A DNA stretch of 64,000 nucleotides from Mycolicibacterium lacusdiani (lineage in GTDB: Bacteria; Actinomycetota; Actinomycetes; Mycobacteriales; Mycobacteriaceae), in assembly GCF_021916785.1 (NCBI RefSeq), contig NZ_JAKCFC010000012.1, forward strand, positions 1 to 64,000. The letters run 5' to 3'. A program made the translations under genes and the position numbers. Shown here one piece after another: positions 32,499-41,396 of the stretch (position 1 is the stretch's first letter; each line of letters opens with the position of its first letter). The notes under the pieces were generated by a model, which saw only the letters and a program-made list of their open reading frames with translations, did not search any database and was not told the origin of the DNA.

Positions 32499-34061
32499 GT
32501 GACCGACGGACCCGACTTCTCGCTGATCGTGGCCTACGGCACGGACATGGGGAACTCCGAAGACGCGGCGATGACGTTCGCCGAGGGCGCCTCCGCCGCG
32601 GGCATCGCGGCCGAGGCGATCGAGTTGAATCAGGTCGACTACGCCGACCTGCTGGCGGCCACCCACTTCGTCGTCGTGTGTTCGACGTTCGGCGACGGCG
32701 AGTTCCCGGACAACGCACTGCTGTTCTGGGAGGCGCTCGCCGCCGACGATGCCGAGCGCCTCGAGCACCTGAGCTTCGCGGTGCTCGCACTCGGCGACAC
32801 GGGCTACGACTTGTTCTGCAACGCAGGCAAATTGCTCGACGAACGGTTGGAGGCCCTGGGCGCCACCCGGCTGGCCGAGCGCGTCGACGTCGATGGCTTC
32901 TACGACGAACCGGCCGCCGCGTGGACCACCGACGTCGTCAAGCTCCTGCAGGAGGCGCAGACGGCGCCCTCGCCGACCCCGCTCGCCGAGGCACCGACGA
33001 CCGAGGCCGTCGCCACCGCGAATCGCGAGCGCCACCTCCCAATCGACACCCGAGTCATCGTCAACCGGCTCCTCACCGCCCCGGGATCCGACAAGGAGGT
33101 GCGGCACTACGAGATCGACCTCGCCGGCACCGGAATCACCTACCGGGCAGGCGATTCCCTGGCCGTGCACGCCACCAACGACCCCGTTCTGGTCGACGCG
33201 CTGCTCGCCGAACTCGGCGTAGGACCGGACCACGCCGTCCCCGATCACGACCAACCGCTCAGCGTGCTGCTGACCGAGCACCGCGAGATCCGCATCCCCT
33301 CGCGAGCGCTGCAGGATGCCGCAGGCGACGCAGCGTACGGCGAGGACGTGCTCGACCTGGTGAAGCGGGCCGACCTGACCGTCGACGAGGTGGTCGACGC
33401 GTTGCGCCCCTTACAGTCTCGCGACTACTCGATCGCATCGAGCCCACTCGCCCACCCCGATCGCGTGCACCTGACGGTGGCCACCGTGCGCTACGACGCA
33501 GGCGAGCGGCGGCACGGCGGCGTGGCGTCGACGTTCCTCGCCGACCGCGGCGACACGCTACGATTCCACCTGCGGCCCAACAACAACTTCCGCCTTCCCG
33601 CCGAAGACGTACCGATCATCATGGTCGGGCCCGGCACCGGCATCGCACCGTTCCGGGCGTTCCTGCAGGAGCGCCGAGCCACCGCAGCGTCGGGCCGGTC
33701 GTGGCTGTTCTTCGGCGACCGCAGACGTCGCACCGACTTCCTCTACGGCGACGAACTGGAGGGCTTTGCGACCTCCGGCACGCTCACCCGCCTCGACCTC
33801 GCCTTTTCGCGCGACGGATCCGGTGACGCCCCGAAGACCTATGTCCAGCAGAGGATGCGGGAGAACGCCTCCGATCTGTTCGCGTGGCTCCAGGAAGGCG
33901 CTCACCTCTACGTCTGCGGCGACGAGAAGCGCATGGCCAAGGACGTGGACGAGACGTTGCGCCGCATCATTTCGACCGAGGGTGACCTGAATGCAGAATC
34001 GGCGCACGCCTACGTCAACGACCTGATCAAGACCCACCGCTACGTGCGCGACGTCTACTAG
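32499..34061 (+). CDS. Diflavin reductase (CysJ/cytochrome P450 reductase-like)
   Basis: FMN-FAD electron-transfer flavoprotein of 520 residues, NADPH to an unknown acceptor. The N-terminal flavodoxin domain (about 8-150) has CSTFGDGEFPDNA and LALGDTGYDLFC, but its phosphate loop reads YGTDMGNSEDAA instead of the usual S/T-Q-T-G-T/N. The FAD part has AGDSLAV and SRDYSIASSP. The NADPH part has VGPGTGIAPFRAFLQERR, YVQQRM and YVCGDEKRMAKDV, ending in YVRDVY with the aromatic C-terminal residue typical of the family. GTG at 32499 has GAGGAG seven bases upstream. No sulfite reductase or P450 partner lies nearby. Its TAG overlaps the amidohydrolase stop. Confidence 0.9.
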   Translation: MTDGPDFSLIVAYGTDMGNSEDAAMTFAEGASAAGIAAEAIELNQVDYADLLAATHFVVVCSTFGDGEFPDNALLFWEALAADDAERLEHLSFAVLALGDTGYDLFCNAGKLLDERLEALGATRLAERVDVDGFYDEPAAAWTTDVVKLLQEAQTAPSPTPLAEAPTTEAVATANRERHLPIDTRVIVNRLLTAPGSDKEVRHYEIDLAGTGITYRAGDSLAVHATNDPVLVDALLAELGVGPDHAVPDHDQPLSVLLTEHREIRIPSRALQDAAGDAAYGEDVLDLVKRADLTVDEVVDALRPLQSRDYSIASSPLAHPDRVHLTVATVRYDAGERRHGGVASTFLADRGDTLRFHLRPNNNFRLPAEDVPIIMVGPGTGIAPFRAFLQERRATAASGRSWLFFGDRRRRTDFLYGDELEGFATSGTLTRLDLAFSRDGSGDAPKTYVQQRMRENASDLFAWLQEGAHLYVCGDEKRMAKDVDETLRRIISTEGDLNAESAHAYVNDLIKTHRYVRDVY

Positions 34062-35140
34062 CGAAAGACCTTGCCGCGCAGAATGACCAGCGCGGGATGA
34101 TCGAGCACCCCCGGCTGCCGGGGATCGTCGGCGTAGCAGACCAGGTCGGCGGGAGCACCGTGTTCCAGTGCGGGTCTACCCAGCCAGGCACGCGCATCCC
34201 AGCATGCGGCGCCCAGTGCGTCGGTCGCCGACAGCCCGACCGTCCGCAGCGCGGCGACCTCGTCGCCGATGCGACCGTGGGCGATCATGCCGCCCGCATC
34301 GGTGCCCGCGAAGATCGGCACCCCGGCGTCGTGGGCCGCGGCCACCCGCTGGTGGCACGTCGCATACAGGTCGCGCATGTGCTTGGCGTACGTCGGGTAC
34401 TTGCTTGCCGCGTCGGCGATTCCGGGGAAGTTCTCGATGTTGATCAGCGTGGGGACCAGCGCGGTGCCGTGCTCGAGCATCGACTCGATCACATCGTCGG
34501 TGATGCCGGTGCCGTGCTCGATGCAGTCGATGCCCGCGTTGATCAGCCCGGGCAGCGCGTCCTCACCGAACACGTGGGCCGTGACGCGCGCACCCTCGGC
34601 GTGTGCGGCCGCGATCGCATCGGCCAGGACGTCGTCGGACCACAGCGGCGCGAGATCGCCTGCGCCGCGGTCGATCCAGTCCCCCACCAGCTTGACCCAG
34701 CCGTCCCCGTACCGGGCCTGCGCGGCAACCGCGGCGGGCAGCTGAGACTCGTCTTCGACGTCGATGGGCACACCGGGCAGATAGCGCTTGGGGCGGGCGA
34801 TGTGCCTGCCCGCGCGGATGATGCGCGGCAGGTCGTCCCGGTCGTCGAGGCTGCGGGTGTCCACCGGCGATCCGGCGTCGCGCAGCAGGAGCGCACCCCG
34901 GTCACGCTCGGTCTCGGCCTGCTCGACGGCCTGGTCGAAGTCGACCGCCCCGCCGGGGCCCAGCCCGACGTGACAGTGCGCGTCGACCAGACCGGGGATG
35001 ATCCAGCCGCCATCTCCGTCTGCCCCGAACACCGTCTCCGCGTTGGCGATCGGCTCGGCACTCAGCACGCCGCGGTCCAGCCACCACTGCACGGGCTCAC
35101 CGTCGGGCAGTGCCCGACCGCGGACGTGCAGCGGACTCAT
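34058..35140 (-). CDS. Metal-dependent amidohydrolase (Rv2915c-like)
   Basis: Amidohydrolase-superfamily enzyme of 360 residues. The first metal pair is in GLVDAHCHVGLG. A candidate bridging lysine is in GWVKLVGDW, the second histidines are in VTAHVFGEDAL and DCIEHGTGI, and the final aspartate is in FAGTDAGGMIAHG. The closing beta-sandwich has GAPADLVCYADDP and LVILRGKVFR. Such proteins include imidazolonepropionase-like and prolidase-like enzymes; the substrate here is unknown. It starts three bases after the ffh stop in the same direction, so the two may be co-transcribed, as in M. tuberculosis. Confidence 0.88.
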   Translation of the reverse strand: MSPLHVRGRALPDGEPVQWWLDRGVLSAEPIANAETVFGADGDGGWIIPGLVDAHCHVGLGPGGAVDFDQAVEQAETERDRGALLLRDAGSPVDTRSLDDRDDLPRIIRAGRHIARPKRYLPGVPIDVEDESQLPAAVAAQARYGDGWVKLVGDWIDRGAGDLAPLWSDDVLADAIAAAHAEGARVTAHVFGEDALPGLINAGIDCIEHGTGITDDVIESMLEHGTALVPTLINIENFPGIADAASKYPTYAKHMRDLYATCHQRVAAAHDAGVPIFAGTDAGGMIAHGRIGDEVAALRTVGLSATDALGAACWDARAWLGRPALEHGAPADLVCYADDPRQPGVLDHPALVILRGKVFR

Positions 35141-35143
35141 CGC

Positions 35144-36715
35144 CTACTTCTGGCCGGGGAACTTCAGCTTCGACAGGTCGAAGTCCGCCAGGCCCGGCGG
35201 CAACTCGTCGAGCCCCTTGGGCATCTTCGACAGATCGGGGAAGCCGGCAGGCAGGCCACCGGCACCCAACGGGTTCTGGACCTTCGGCGGCGTGGGCCCC
35301 CTGTTGCCCTTCTTCTTGCCGGCCTGCTTGTTCTTGCCCTTGGCGGCCTTGCGGGTCGATCCCTTGCGGCCGAACGGCATACCCATCTGCCCGGCCATCT
35401 GGGACATCATCTTGCGCGCCTCGAAGAAGCGGTCGACGAGCTGGTTGACCTCGGCCACCGTGACACCGGAGCCGTTGGCGATGCGCAGTCGCCGGGAGGC
35501 GTTGATGATCTTCGGATCGGCGCGCTCCTGCGGCGTCATGCCGCGGATGATGGCCTGCACGCGGTCGAGCTGGCTGTCGTCGACGGCGGCGAGCGCGTCC
35601 TTCATCTGACCCGCGCCGGGCAGCATCCCCAGCAGGTTGCCGATGGGACCCATCTTGCGGATCGCCAGCATCTGCTCGAGGAAGTCCTCGAGCGTCAGCT
35701 CGCCCGACCCGATCTTGGCGGCGGTGGCCTCGGCCTGTTCGGCGTCGAAGTGCTGCTCGGCCTGCTCGATGAGCGAGAGCACGTCACCCATGCCGAGGAT
35801 GCGGCTGGCCATCCGGTCGGGATGGAAGACGTCGAAGTCCTCGAGCTTCTCGCCGGTCGACGCGAACAGGATCGGAACACCGGTCACTTCGCGGACCGAC
35901 AGCGCGGCGCCGCCTCGGGCATCGCCGTCGAGCTTGGTCAGCACGACACCGGTGAACCCGACGCCCTCGCGGAACGCGTCGGCCGTGGTGACGGCGTCCT
36001 GACCGATCATGGCGTCGAGGACGAACAGCGTCTCGTCGGGGTTGACGGCGTCGCGGATGGCCGCGGCCTGGCCCATCAGCTCCTCGTCGATGCCCAGGCG
36101 TCCCGCGGTGTCGACGATCACCACGTCGAAGTGCCTGGCCTTCGCCTCGGCCAGACCTGCGGCGGCGACCTCGACGGGGTTGCCCGCCGCCATCTGCTCG
36201 ATGGTCTCGCCACCCGGCGAGACGCCCGGGTGCGGCGCGAACACCGACACGCCCGCTCGCTCGCCGACGATCTCGAGCTGGGTCACCGCGCCGGGACGCT
36301 GCAGGTCACACGCCACCAGCAGCGGGGTGTGGCCGTGGCCCTTGAGCCACTTGGCGAGCTTGCCCGCCAGCGTCGTCTTACCCGAGCCCTGCAGGCCGGC
36401 CAGCATGATGACCGTGGGCGGCGTCTTGGCGAACGTCAGGTTGCGGGTCTCGCCGCCCAGGATTCCGACGAGTTCGTCGTTGACGATCTTGACGACCTGC
36501 TGGGCGGGGTTCAGCGCGCCCGAGACCTCGGCGCCCTTGGCCCGTTCCTTGACACGGTTGATGAACTCGCGGACGACGGGCAGCGAGACGTCGGCCTCGA
36601 GCAGTGCCAATCGGATCTCGCGCGCGGTGGCGTCGATGTCGGCATCGGAGAGCCGCCCCTTGCCACGCAGGCCTGAGAGCGCCCCTGTCAGCCGATCGGA
36701 GAGGGATTCAAACAC
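35144..36715 (-). CDS. ffh: Signal recognition particle protein Ffh
   Basis: SRP54 GTPase that delivers nascent membrane proteins to FtsY. The protein has 523 residues. The N domain is about 1-90. The G domain has GLQGSGKTT, DTAGRLGIDEEL, TKLDGDARGG and GEKLEDFDVF. The methionine-rich M domain (about 300-440) has LGMGDVLSLIEQAE, QMLAIRKMGPIGNLLGMLPG and the RNA-binding SRRLRIANGSG. The tail is a lysine-, proline- and glycine-rich extension ending LKFPGQK. Start is GTG at 36715. Confidence 0.97.
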   Translation of the reverse strand: MFESLSDRLTGALSGLRGKGRLSDADIDATAREIRLALLEADVSLPVVREFINRVKERAKGAEVSGALNPAQQVVKIVNDELVGILGGETRNLTFAKTPPTVIMLAGLQGSGKTTLAGKLAKWLKGHGHTPLLVACDLQRPGAVTQLEIVGERAGVSVFAPHPGVSPGGETIEQMAAGNPVEVAAAGLAEAKARHFDVVIVDTAGRLGIDEELMGQAAAIRDAVNPDETLFVLDAMIGQDAVTTADAFREGVGFTGVVLTKLDGDARGGAALSVREVTGVPILFASTGEKLEDFDVFHPDRMASRILGMGDVLSLIEQAEQHFDAEQAEATAAKIGSGELTLEDFLEQMLAIRKMGPIGNLLGMLPGAGQMKDALAAVDDSQLDRVQAIIRGMTPQERADPKIINASRRLRIANGSGVTVAEVNQLVDRFFEARKMMSQMAGQMGMPFGRKGSTRKAAKGKNKQAGKKKGNRGPTPPKVQNPLGAGGLPAGFPDLSKMPKGLDELPPGLADFDLSKLKFPGQK

Positions 36716-36784
36716 GGGGCCAGCCTAGCGGGCCAAGGATACCGGTACGGCGCAGCCGCTGGTGAAACGCATGTACGCGCTGGG

Positions 36785-36850
36785 GAGGGTCGTCGAAACT
36801 GCTCCCAGGGCTGTGATTCCGGTCGATCGACGACCCTCAGCGCAGTTTCG
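36785..36850. repeat. Interleaved inverted repeats in the ffh-glnD gap
   Basis: GAGGGTCGTCG (36785-36795) pairs exactly with 36828-36838, and CGAAACTGC (36794-36802) pairs exactly with 36842-36850. The order is A-B-A'-B', so both stems together would give a pseudoknot-like fold, or the two hairpins are alternatives. It lies in the 153-bp gap between the glnD stop and the ffh start. Confidence 0.75.
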
Positions 36851-36868
36851 ATGAAAGCGCGGCCCAAA

Positions 36869-39382
36869 TCAGCTGGCCTCGGACACCGGCTTCGGCCGCG
36901 GCGGCGTGGGAAGGACCGCGTACATCTGCTCCTCGAGCGTCCGGCGAGCGTCTTCGGCGTCTTCCCGGTCCCGGCGGTAGGCCTCCGGCACGACGAGCCC
37001 GAACACGTCGATCACCGACGATCCGAGCGTCGTCACCCGCGCCCAGGCGATGTCGAGCCCGTCGCGCTCGATGACGGCGGTGAGGCGCGCGAGCAGCCCG
37101 GCCCGGTCGGTGCTGCGGATCTGCACGATGAGCTTGTCGGCGGACTCCCCCGGGGCGCCGTCGAACCACAAGATCCGCGGCGGCGCGACGGCAGGATTGC
37201 CGGGCACGGCCGCCGGGATCTCGCCGGCACGCCCGGTGCTGGCGGCGAGCAGCCCCTGGGCATCGGCATCGCGCCGCTCGAGGGTGCCGATCGCGTCGAG
37301 GTCGCCCGCGAGCGCGAGGATGAACTGCTGCCGGAGCAGCTCGGCCGCGGGCGGTGACCCGAAGTGCGGAGACACCACGAAGGTGTTGATCGCGACGCCC
37401 TCGTGGCTGTTGACCGACGCCGAGTGCACGCGCAGCGAGTTGAGCGCCAGGATGCCCGCCGCCTTCGACAGCAGACCGTGCTGGTCGGGCGCGATCATGG
37501 TCACGCTGAAGACGTGCGCGTCGGCGGGGACCATGTCGACGTGCACGCCGCCGTCGGCCGCCAGGGCGAGGTGCCGCGGTTCGACCGGATCGGGCTGCGG
37601 TAGCGGCTCCCCCGTCATGACGAGGCGGCACCGACGCACGAGGTCGCCGATGAGCGACGCCTTCCACTCGCCCCACACTCCGGGTCCGGTGGCGAGCGAA
37701 TCAGCCTCGGCGAGAACGTGAAGCAGCTCGAGCAGCACCGTGTCCCCACCGAGCTTGTCGACGACCGCGGAGATGGTCTTCGGGTCCTGCAGGTCGCGCC
37801 GCGTCGCGGTGTCGGGCAGCAGCAGGTGGTAGCGGACCATCTTCGACAGCAGCTCGACGTCCTCGCTCCACAGGCCGAGCCGCGTGCCGATCTGGACGGC
37901 CAGGTCCGCGCCGATGACGCTGTGGTCGCCGCCACGACCCTTGCCGATGTCGTGGCACAGCGCACCGAGCACCAGCAGGTCCGGACGCAACACCCGCGTC
38001 GTGAACGCGCTTGCCCGCGAGACCGTTTCGACCAGATGGCGGTCCACCGTCCAGATGTGGACGACGTCGCGGGGCGGAAGGTCGCGCACCGCACCCCATT
38101 CCGGGAACAGCCTGCCCCACAGCCCCGTCCGGTCGAGGGCCTCGATCGTGGCCACCGCCGACGGACCGGCCGCCAGCATCACCAGCAGGTCCTTGAGGGC
38201 CTGACGCGGCCAGGGCGTACGCAGTTCGGGTGCGGCCTCCGACAGCCGGCTCAGCGTGGAGGCGGCCATCGGCAAGCCCGTCAGCGCCGAGGCCGCGGCC
38301 ACGCGGAGGATCAGGCCGGGATCGCGTTCCGGGCGTGCGCCCTTGGCGAGGATGACCTCGCCGTTGAACTCGATGACGCCTTCGTCGAGCGGCCTGCGGA
38401 TGGGCCTGCGCAATGCGGCGAAACCCCGCCGCGGCAGCGCGTTGGCCGCGGTCCGCAGGCCGGCGTCGACGTAGTAGCTGATGGTGCGCGCGGCGTCCGA
38501 CAGCGTGCGGGCCAGATCGAACCGGTCGCCGATGCGCAGCGCTGCGCCGATCTCGTCGGCGTACTGCGCCAGCAGCATCTCCCGGCCGCGGCCCGAGATG
38601 CGGTGCAGCTCGGTGCGGACGTTGAGCAGCGCCAGGTGCGCATCGCCGAGCGTGCCGGTCGGCGACGCGAGCAGCGTGCTCGGGTAGACGTCGGCGAGTT
38701 GCGCGATGGCCAGGGCGTTGAGCAGTTGGACGTCGCGTAGTCCCCCGCGGCCATTCTTCAGGTCCGGCTCGGCGCGGTGCGCGATCTGGCCGCTGCGATT
38801 CCAGCGCGCCTCGGCGTGCGCGACGAGTTCCTCGAAGCGCGGGGCGATCCCCGTGCGCCATTGCCTGCGGGCGCCGCCGACCAGCAGCGCGGACAGATCG
38901 GCGTCACCGGCGATGTGCCTGGCGTCGAGCATCGCGAGGCCCGCCGAGATGTCCTCGCCGGCCACCTGCAGCGCCTCGGGCACGGTCCGCACGCTGTGGT
39001 CGATGTGAATGTTGGCGTCCCACAGCGGATACCAGAGAAGTTCGGCGACCTGGGTGACGACGTCGCGCGGCATGTCGTCGTGTACGAGTGTCAAATCCAG
39101 GTCGGAGTACGGCAGGAACTCACCGCGGCCGAGTCCGCCTGTCGCCACGATGGCGAACCCGCTGGTGGGCGTGATGCCGATCTCGGCGGCCTTGGTGGTG
39201 AGCCAGAACTCGTGCAGGTCGAGCAGCGCGTTGCGCAGCGCACCCGAATCCAGTTGCCGGGCACCGCCGCCCAGGAGCTGTGCGGCGGCCTTGGCCAGAT
39301 CGGTGGCCGGACGCGAAGATCCCGCCGGCGGAGCCTCCCAACGAGAGGCTCCGGCGGCGGGTTCTGGTGTCTGCTTCGTCAT
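36869..39382 (-). CDS. glnD: PII nucleotidylyltransferase/removing enzyme GlnD
   Basis: Bifunctional sensor that modifies PII protein according to nitrogen status; in actinobacteria the modification is adenylylation. The protein has 837 residues. The nucleotidyltransferase domain has GGLGRGEFLPYSDLDLTLVHD. The HD domain has LGALCHDIGKGRGGDHS. Two C-terminal ACT domains follow (VTMIAPDQHGLLSKAAGILALN and VQIRSTDRAGLLARLTAVIERDG in outline). It is last in the amt-glnB-glnD operon, 77 bp after glnB. Confidence 0.96.
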   Translation of the reverse strand: MTKQTPEPAAGASRWEAPPAGSSRPATDLAKAAAQLLGGGARQLDSGALRNALLDLHEFWLTTKAAEIGITPTSGFAIVATGGLGRGEFLPYSDLDLTLVHDDMPRDVVTQVAELLWYPLWDANIHIDHSVRTVPEALQVAGEDISAGLAMLDARHIAGDADLSALLVGGARRQWRTGIAPRFEELVAHAEARWNRSGQIAHRAEPDLKNGRGGLRDVQLLNALAIAQLADVYPSTLLASPTGTLGDAHLALLNVRTELHRISGRGREMLLAQYADEIGAALRIGDRFDLARTLSDAARTISYYVDAGLRTAANALPRRGFAALRRPIRRPLDEGVIEFNGEVILAKGARPERDPGLILRVAAASALTGLPMAASTLSRLSEAAPELRTPWPRQALKDLLVMLAAGPSAVATIEALDRTGLWGRLFPEWGAVRDLPPRDVVHIWTVDRHLVETVSRASAFTTRVLRPDLLVLGALCHDIGKGRGGDHSVIGADLAVQIGTRLGLWSEDVELLSKMVRYHLLLPDTATRRDLQDPKTISAVVDKLGGDTVLLELLHVLAEADSLATGPGVWGEWKASLIGDLVRRCRLVMTGEPLPQPDPVEPRHLALAADGGVHVDMVPADAHVFSVTMIAPDQHGLLSKAAGILALNSLRVHSASVNSHEGVAINTFVVSPHFGSPPAAELLRQQFILALAGDLDAIGTLERRDADAQGLLAASTGRAGEIPAAVPGNPAVAPPRILWFDGAPGESADKLIVQIRSTDRAGLLARLTAVIERDGLDIAWARVTTLGSSVIDVFGLVVPEAYRRDREDAEDARRTLEEQMYAVLPTPPRPKPVSEAS

Positions 39383-39459
39383 CTCGGTCCTTCCCCGGAC
39401 GTGCTGTCGTGTGTCGATGAGTGCGCGTCCGGGAGACGACGCTTCAGATCACGGTCGCA

Positions 39460-39798
39460 TCAAATGGCGTCGGTTCCCCGCTCACCGGTGCGTACCCGCA
39501 CGACGGTGTCCACGGAACTCACCCAGACCTTCCCGTCACCGATCTTGCCGGTGCGGGCGGCCTGGACGATGACGTCCACCACCTTGTCGACGGCCGAATC
39601 GTCGACCAGCACCTCGACCCGGACCTTCGGGACGAAGTCGACCGAGTACTCCGCGCCGCGGTAGACCTCGGTGTGGCCCTTCTGACGCCCGTAACCCTGG
39701 ACCTCACTGACGGTCATGCCGAGGATGCCGGTCTGCTCGAGGCCCGTCTTGACGTCTTCGAGCGTGAACGGCTTGACGATCGCTGTGATCAGCTTCAT
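39460..39798 (-). CDS. glnB: Nitrogen regulatory protein PII (GlnB/GlnK)
   Basis: Trimeric PII signal protein of 112 residues. The T-loop GRQKGHTEVYRGAEYSVDFVPK carries Y51, the site modified by GlnD. The B-loop TGKIGDGKVWVSSVDTVVRVRTGERG binds ATP. It lies 51 bp after amt and before glnD. This arrangement controls AmtB gating and nitrogen signalling; in actinobacteria the protein is often named GlnK. Confidence 0.97.
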   Translation of the reverse strand: MKLITAIVKPFTLEDVKTGLEQTGILGMTVSEVQGYGRQKGHTEVYRGAEYSVDFVPKVRVEVLVDDSAVDKVVDVIVQAARTGKIGDGKVWVSSVDTVVRVRTGERGTDAI

Positions 39799-39849
39799 TT
39801 AGTCGATCCCTTCCGGGTCACTTTGGGGGTCATCGTGAATACTTCCCGA

Positions 39850-41217
39850 TCAAGCGAGTTCATAAGCAGTTTCCGCGTGCTCGGTCTCGTCGATGCCGGT
39901 GTCCTCGTCCTCGCGGGTGACCCGCCAGCCCAGCGGCTTGACGATGAAGGCGATGATCACGGTCATGATGCCCGTGAAGATCACGGCCACGAGTGCGATC
40001 ACGATCTGCACGACCAGCTGCTTGTAGTCACCACCGTAGAACAGGCCGGCCGGCTCCTCGGTCGAGTAGGCCAGGAGGCCGATTCCGACGGTGCCCCACA
40101 GGCCTGCGACGAGGTGGACGCCGACGACGTCGAGCGAATCGTCGTAGCCAAACTTGTATTTCAGTCCGATGGCCAGTGCCGACAGCACACCGGCGACCGC
40201 ACCGAGGATCAGCGAGCCGATCGGGGTGAGCGCGCCACACGCCGGGGTGATGGCCACCAGGCCCGCGACGACACCCGAAGCGGCGCCCACGCTGGTGGCG
40301 TGTCCGTCGCGGATGCGTTCGACCACGAGCCAGGACAGCATTGCGGCAGCGGTGGCGGCGGTCGTGTTGATCCACACCTGACCCGCGATCATGTCTGCGG
40401 CGCCCTCGGATCCGACGTTGAAGCCGAACCAGCCGAACCACAGGATCGCTGCGCCGAGCATCACGAACGGGATGTTGTGCGGACGGAACGCGGTCTTGCC
40501 GAATCCAGCGCGCTTGCCCAGCAGCACGGCGAGGACGAGTGCGGCCATACCGGCGTTGATGTGCACGACGGTGCCACCGGCGAAGTCGATGGGGGCCACG
40601 TTGGCAGCACCCTCCTCGTCGACGCCGAACAACTTCGCCGCAATGCCGCCTTCAGACGCCGACAGCAGGCCGCCGCCCCAAACCATGTGCGACAGCGGGA
40701 AGTACACCAGGGTGACCCAGATGCCGCCGAACAGCATCCACGTACCGAACTTCATGCGCTCGGCGACGGCGCCGCTGATGAGCGCGACGGTGATGACCGC
40801 GAAGGTCAACTGGAACGCCACCCACACGATGGCGGGGACGGTGCCGAAGCCGCCGAGCACGAAGCCCGTTGCGCCGTCGGCGAGTTCCTTGGTCTCGAGC
40901 AGCTGGCTCAGGCCGAACAGCGCGAAGGGGTCGGCGATGATGCCGCCGATGTCATTGGCGCCGGTGTGCCCGTTGGAGAAGGACATCGAGTAGCCCCAGA
41001 GCACGTAGATGACGCTGACCAGGCCAAGCGAGCCGAACGACATCATCATCATGTTCAGGACGGACTTCTGGCGCGACAGGCCGCCGTAGAAGAACGCCAG
41101 GCCCGGTGTCATGAACAACACCAGTGCGGCCGAGGTGAGTACCCATGCGGTGTCGCCGGAACTCAGCCCATCTGGGCCGAACGGCAAGAACGCATCGTCG
41201 GGTAAGGCTAAGACCAC
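39850..41217 (-). CDS. amt: Ammonium transporter
   Basis: Membrane channel for ammonium, 455 residues, with about 11 hydrophobic segments. Family signatures are FFYGGLSRQKSVLNMMMMSF, FAGGTVVHINAGMAALVLA and VGAASGVVAGLVAITPACG. The C-terminal cytoplasmic tail ends in a charged segment that contacts PII. GTG at 41217 is the chosen start: AAGGAGG lies about ten bases upstream and the encoded N-terminus leads into the first membrane span. It is first in the amt-glnB-glnD operon and sits downstream of a well-formed GlnR-type site. Confidence 0.95.
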   Translation of the reverse strand: MVLALPDDAFLPFGPDGLSSGDTAWVLTSAALVLFMTPGLAFFYGGLSRQKSVLNMMMMSFGSLGLVSVIYVLWGYSMSFSNGHTGANDIGGIIADPFALFGLSQLLETKELADGATGFVLGGFGTVPAIVWVAFQLTFAVITVALISGAVAERMKFGTWMLFGGIWVTLVYFPLSHMVWGGGLLSASEGGIAAKLFGVDEEGAANVAPIDFAGGTVVHINAGMAALVLAVLLGKRAGFGKTAFRPHNIPFVMLGAAILWFGWFGFNVGSEGAADMIAGQVWINTTAATAAAMLSWLVVERIRDGHATSVGAASGVVAGLVAITPACGALTPIGSLILGAVAGVLSALAIGLKYKFGYDDSLDVVGVHLVAGLWGTVGIGLLAYSTEEPAGLFYGGDYKQLVVQIVIALVAVIFTGIMTVIIAFIVKPLGWRVTREDEDTGIDETEHAETAYELA

Positions 41218-41284
41218 TTTGTGTGAACCTCCTTGGGAAGTGCGCCGAGGTGAATCGGCCTCCCGATGAGAGTCGTGGTCACTG

Positions 41285-41322
41285 GTTTCATCCGTGGTTC
41301 ACAGGTGTTTCGCACGCGTGAA
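41285..41322 (-). promoter_or_regulatory. GlnR-type binding site upstream of amt
   Basis: Four 5-bp half-sites at exactly 6-bp spacing: GTTTC (41285), GGTTC (41296), GTTTC (41307) and GTGAA (41318). On the amt strand this reads TTCAC-n6-GAAAC-n6-GAACC-n6-GAAAC, matching the actinobacterial GlnR pattern GTNAC-n6-GAAAC repeated. It lies 68-105 bases before the amt start codon. GlnR control of amtB-glnK-glnD is known in mycobacteria. Confidence 0.8.
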
Positions 41323-41396
41323 CGGATCGGCGCCCGGTGTTACACCTGTGTTTCCCACTGCAATTTGCCGTCAGTTCGACCGGATTCGAGCGCCAG

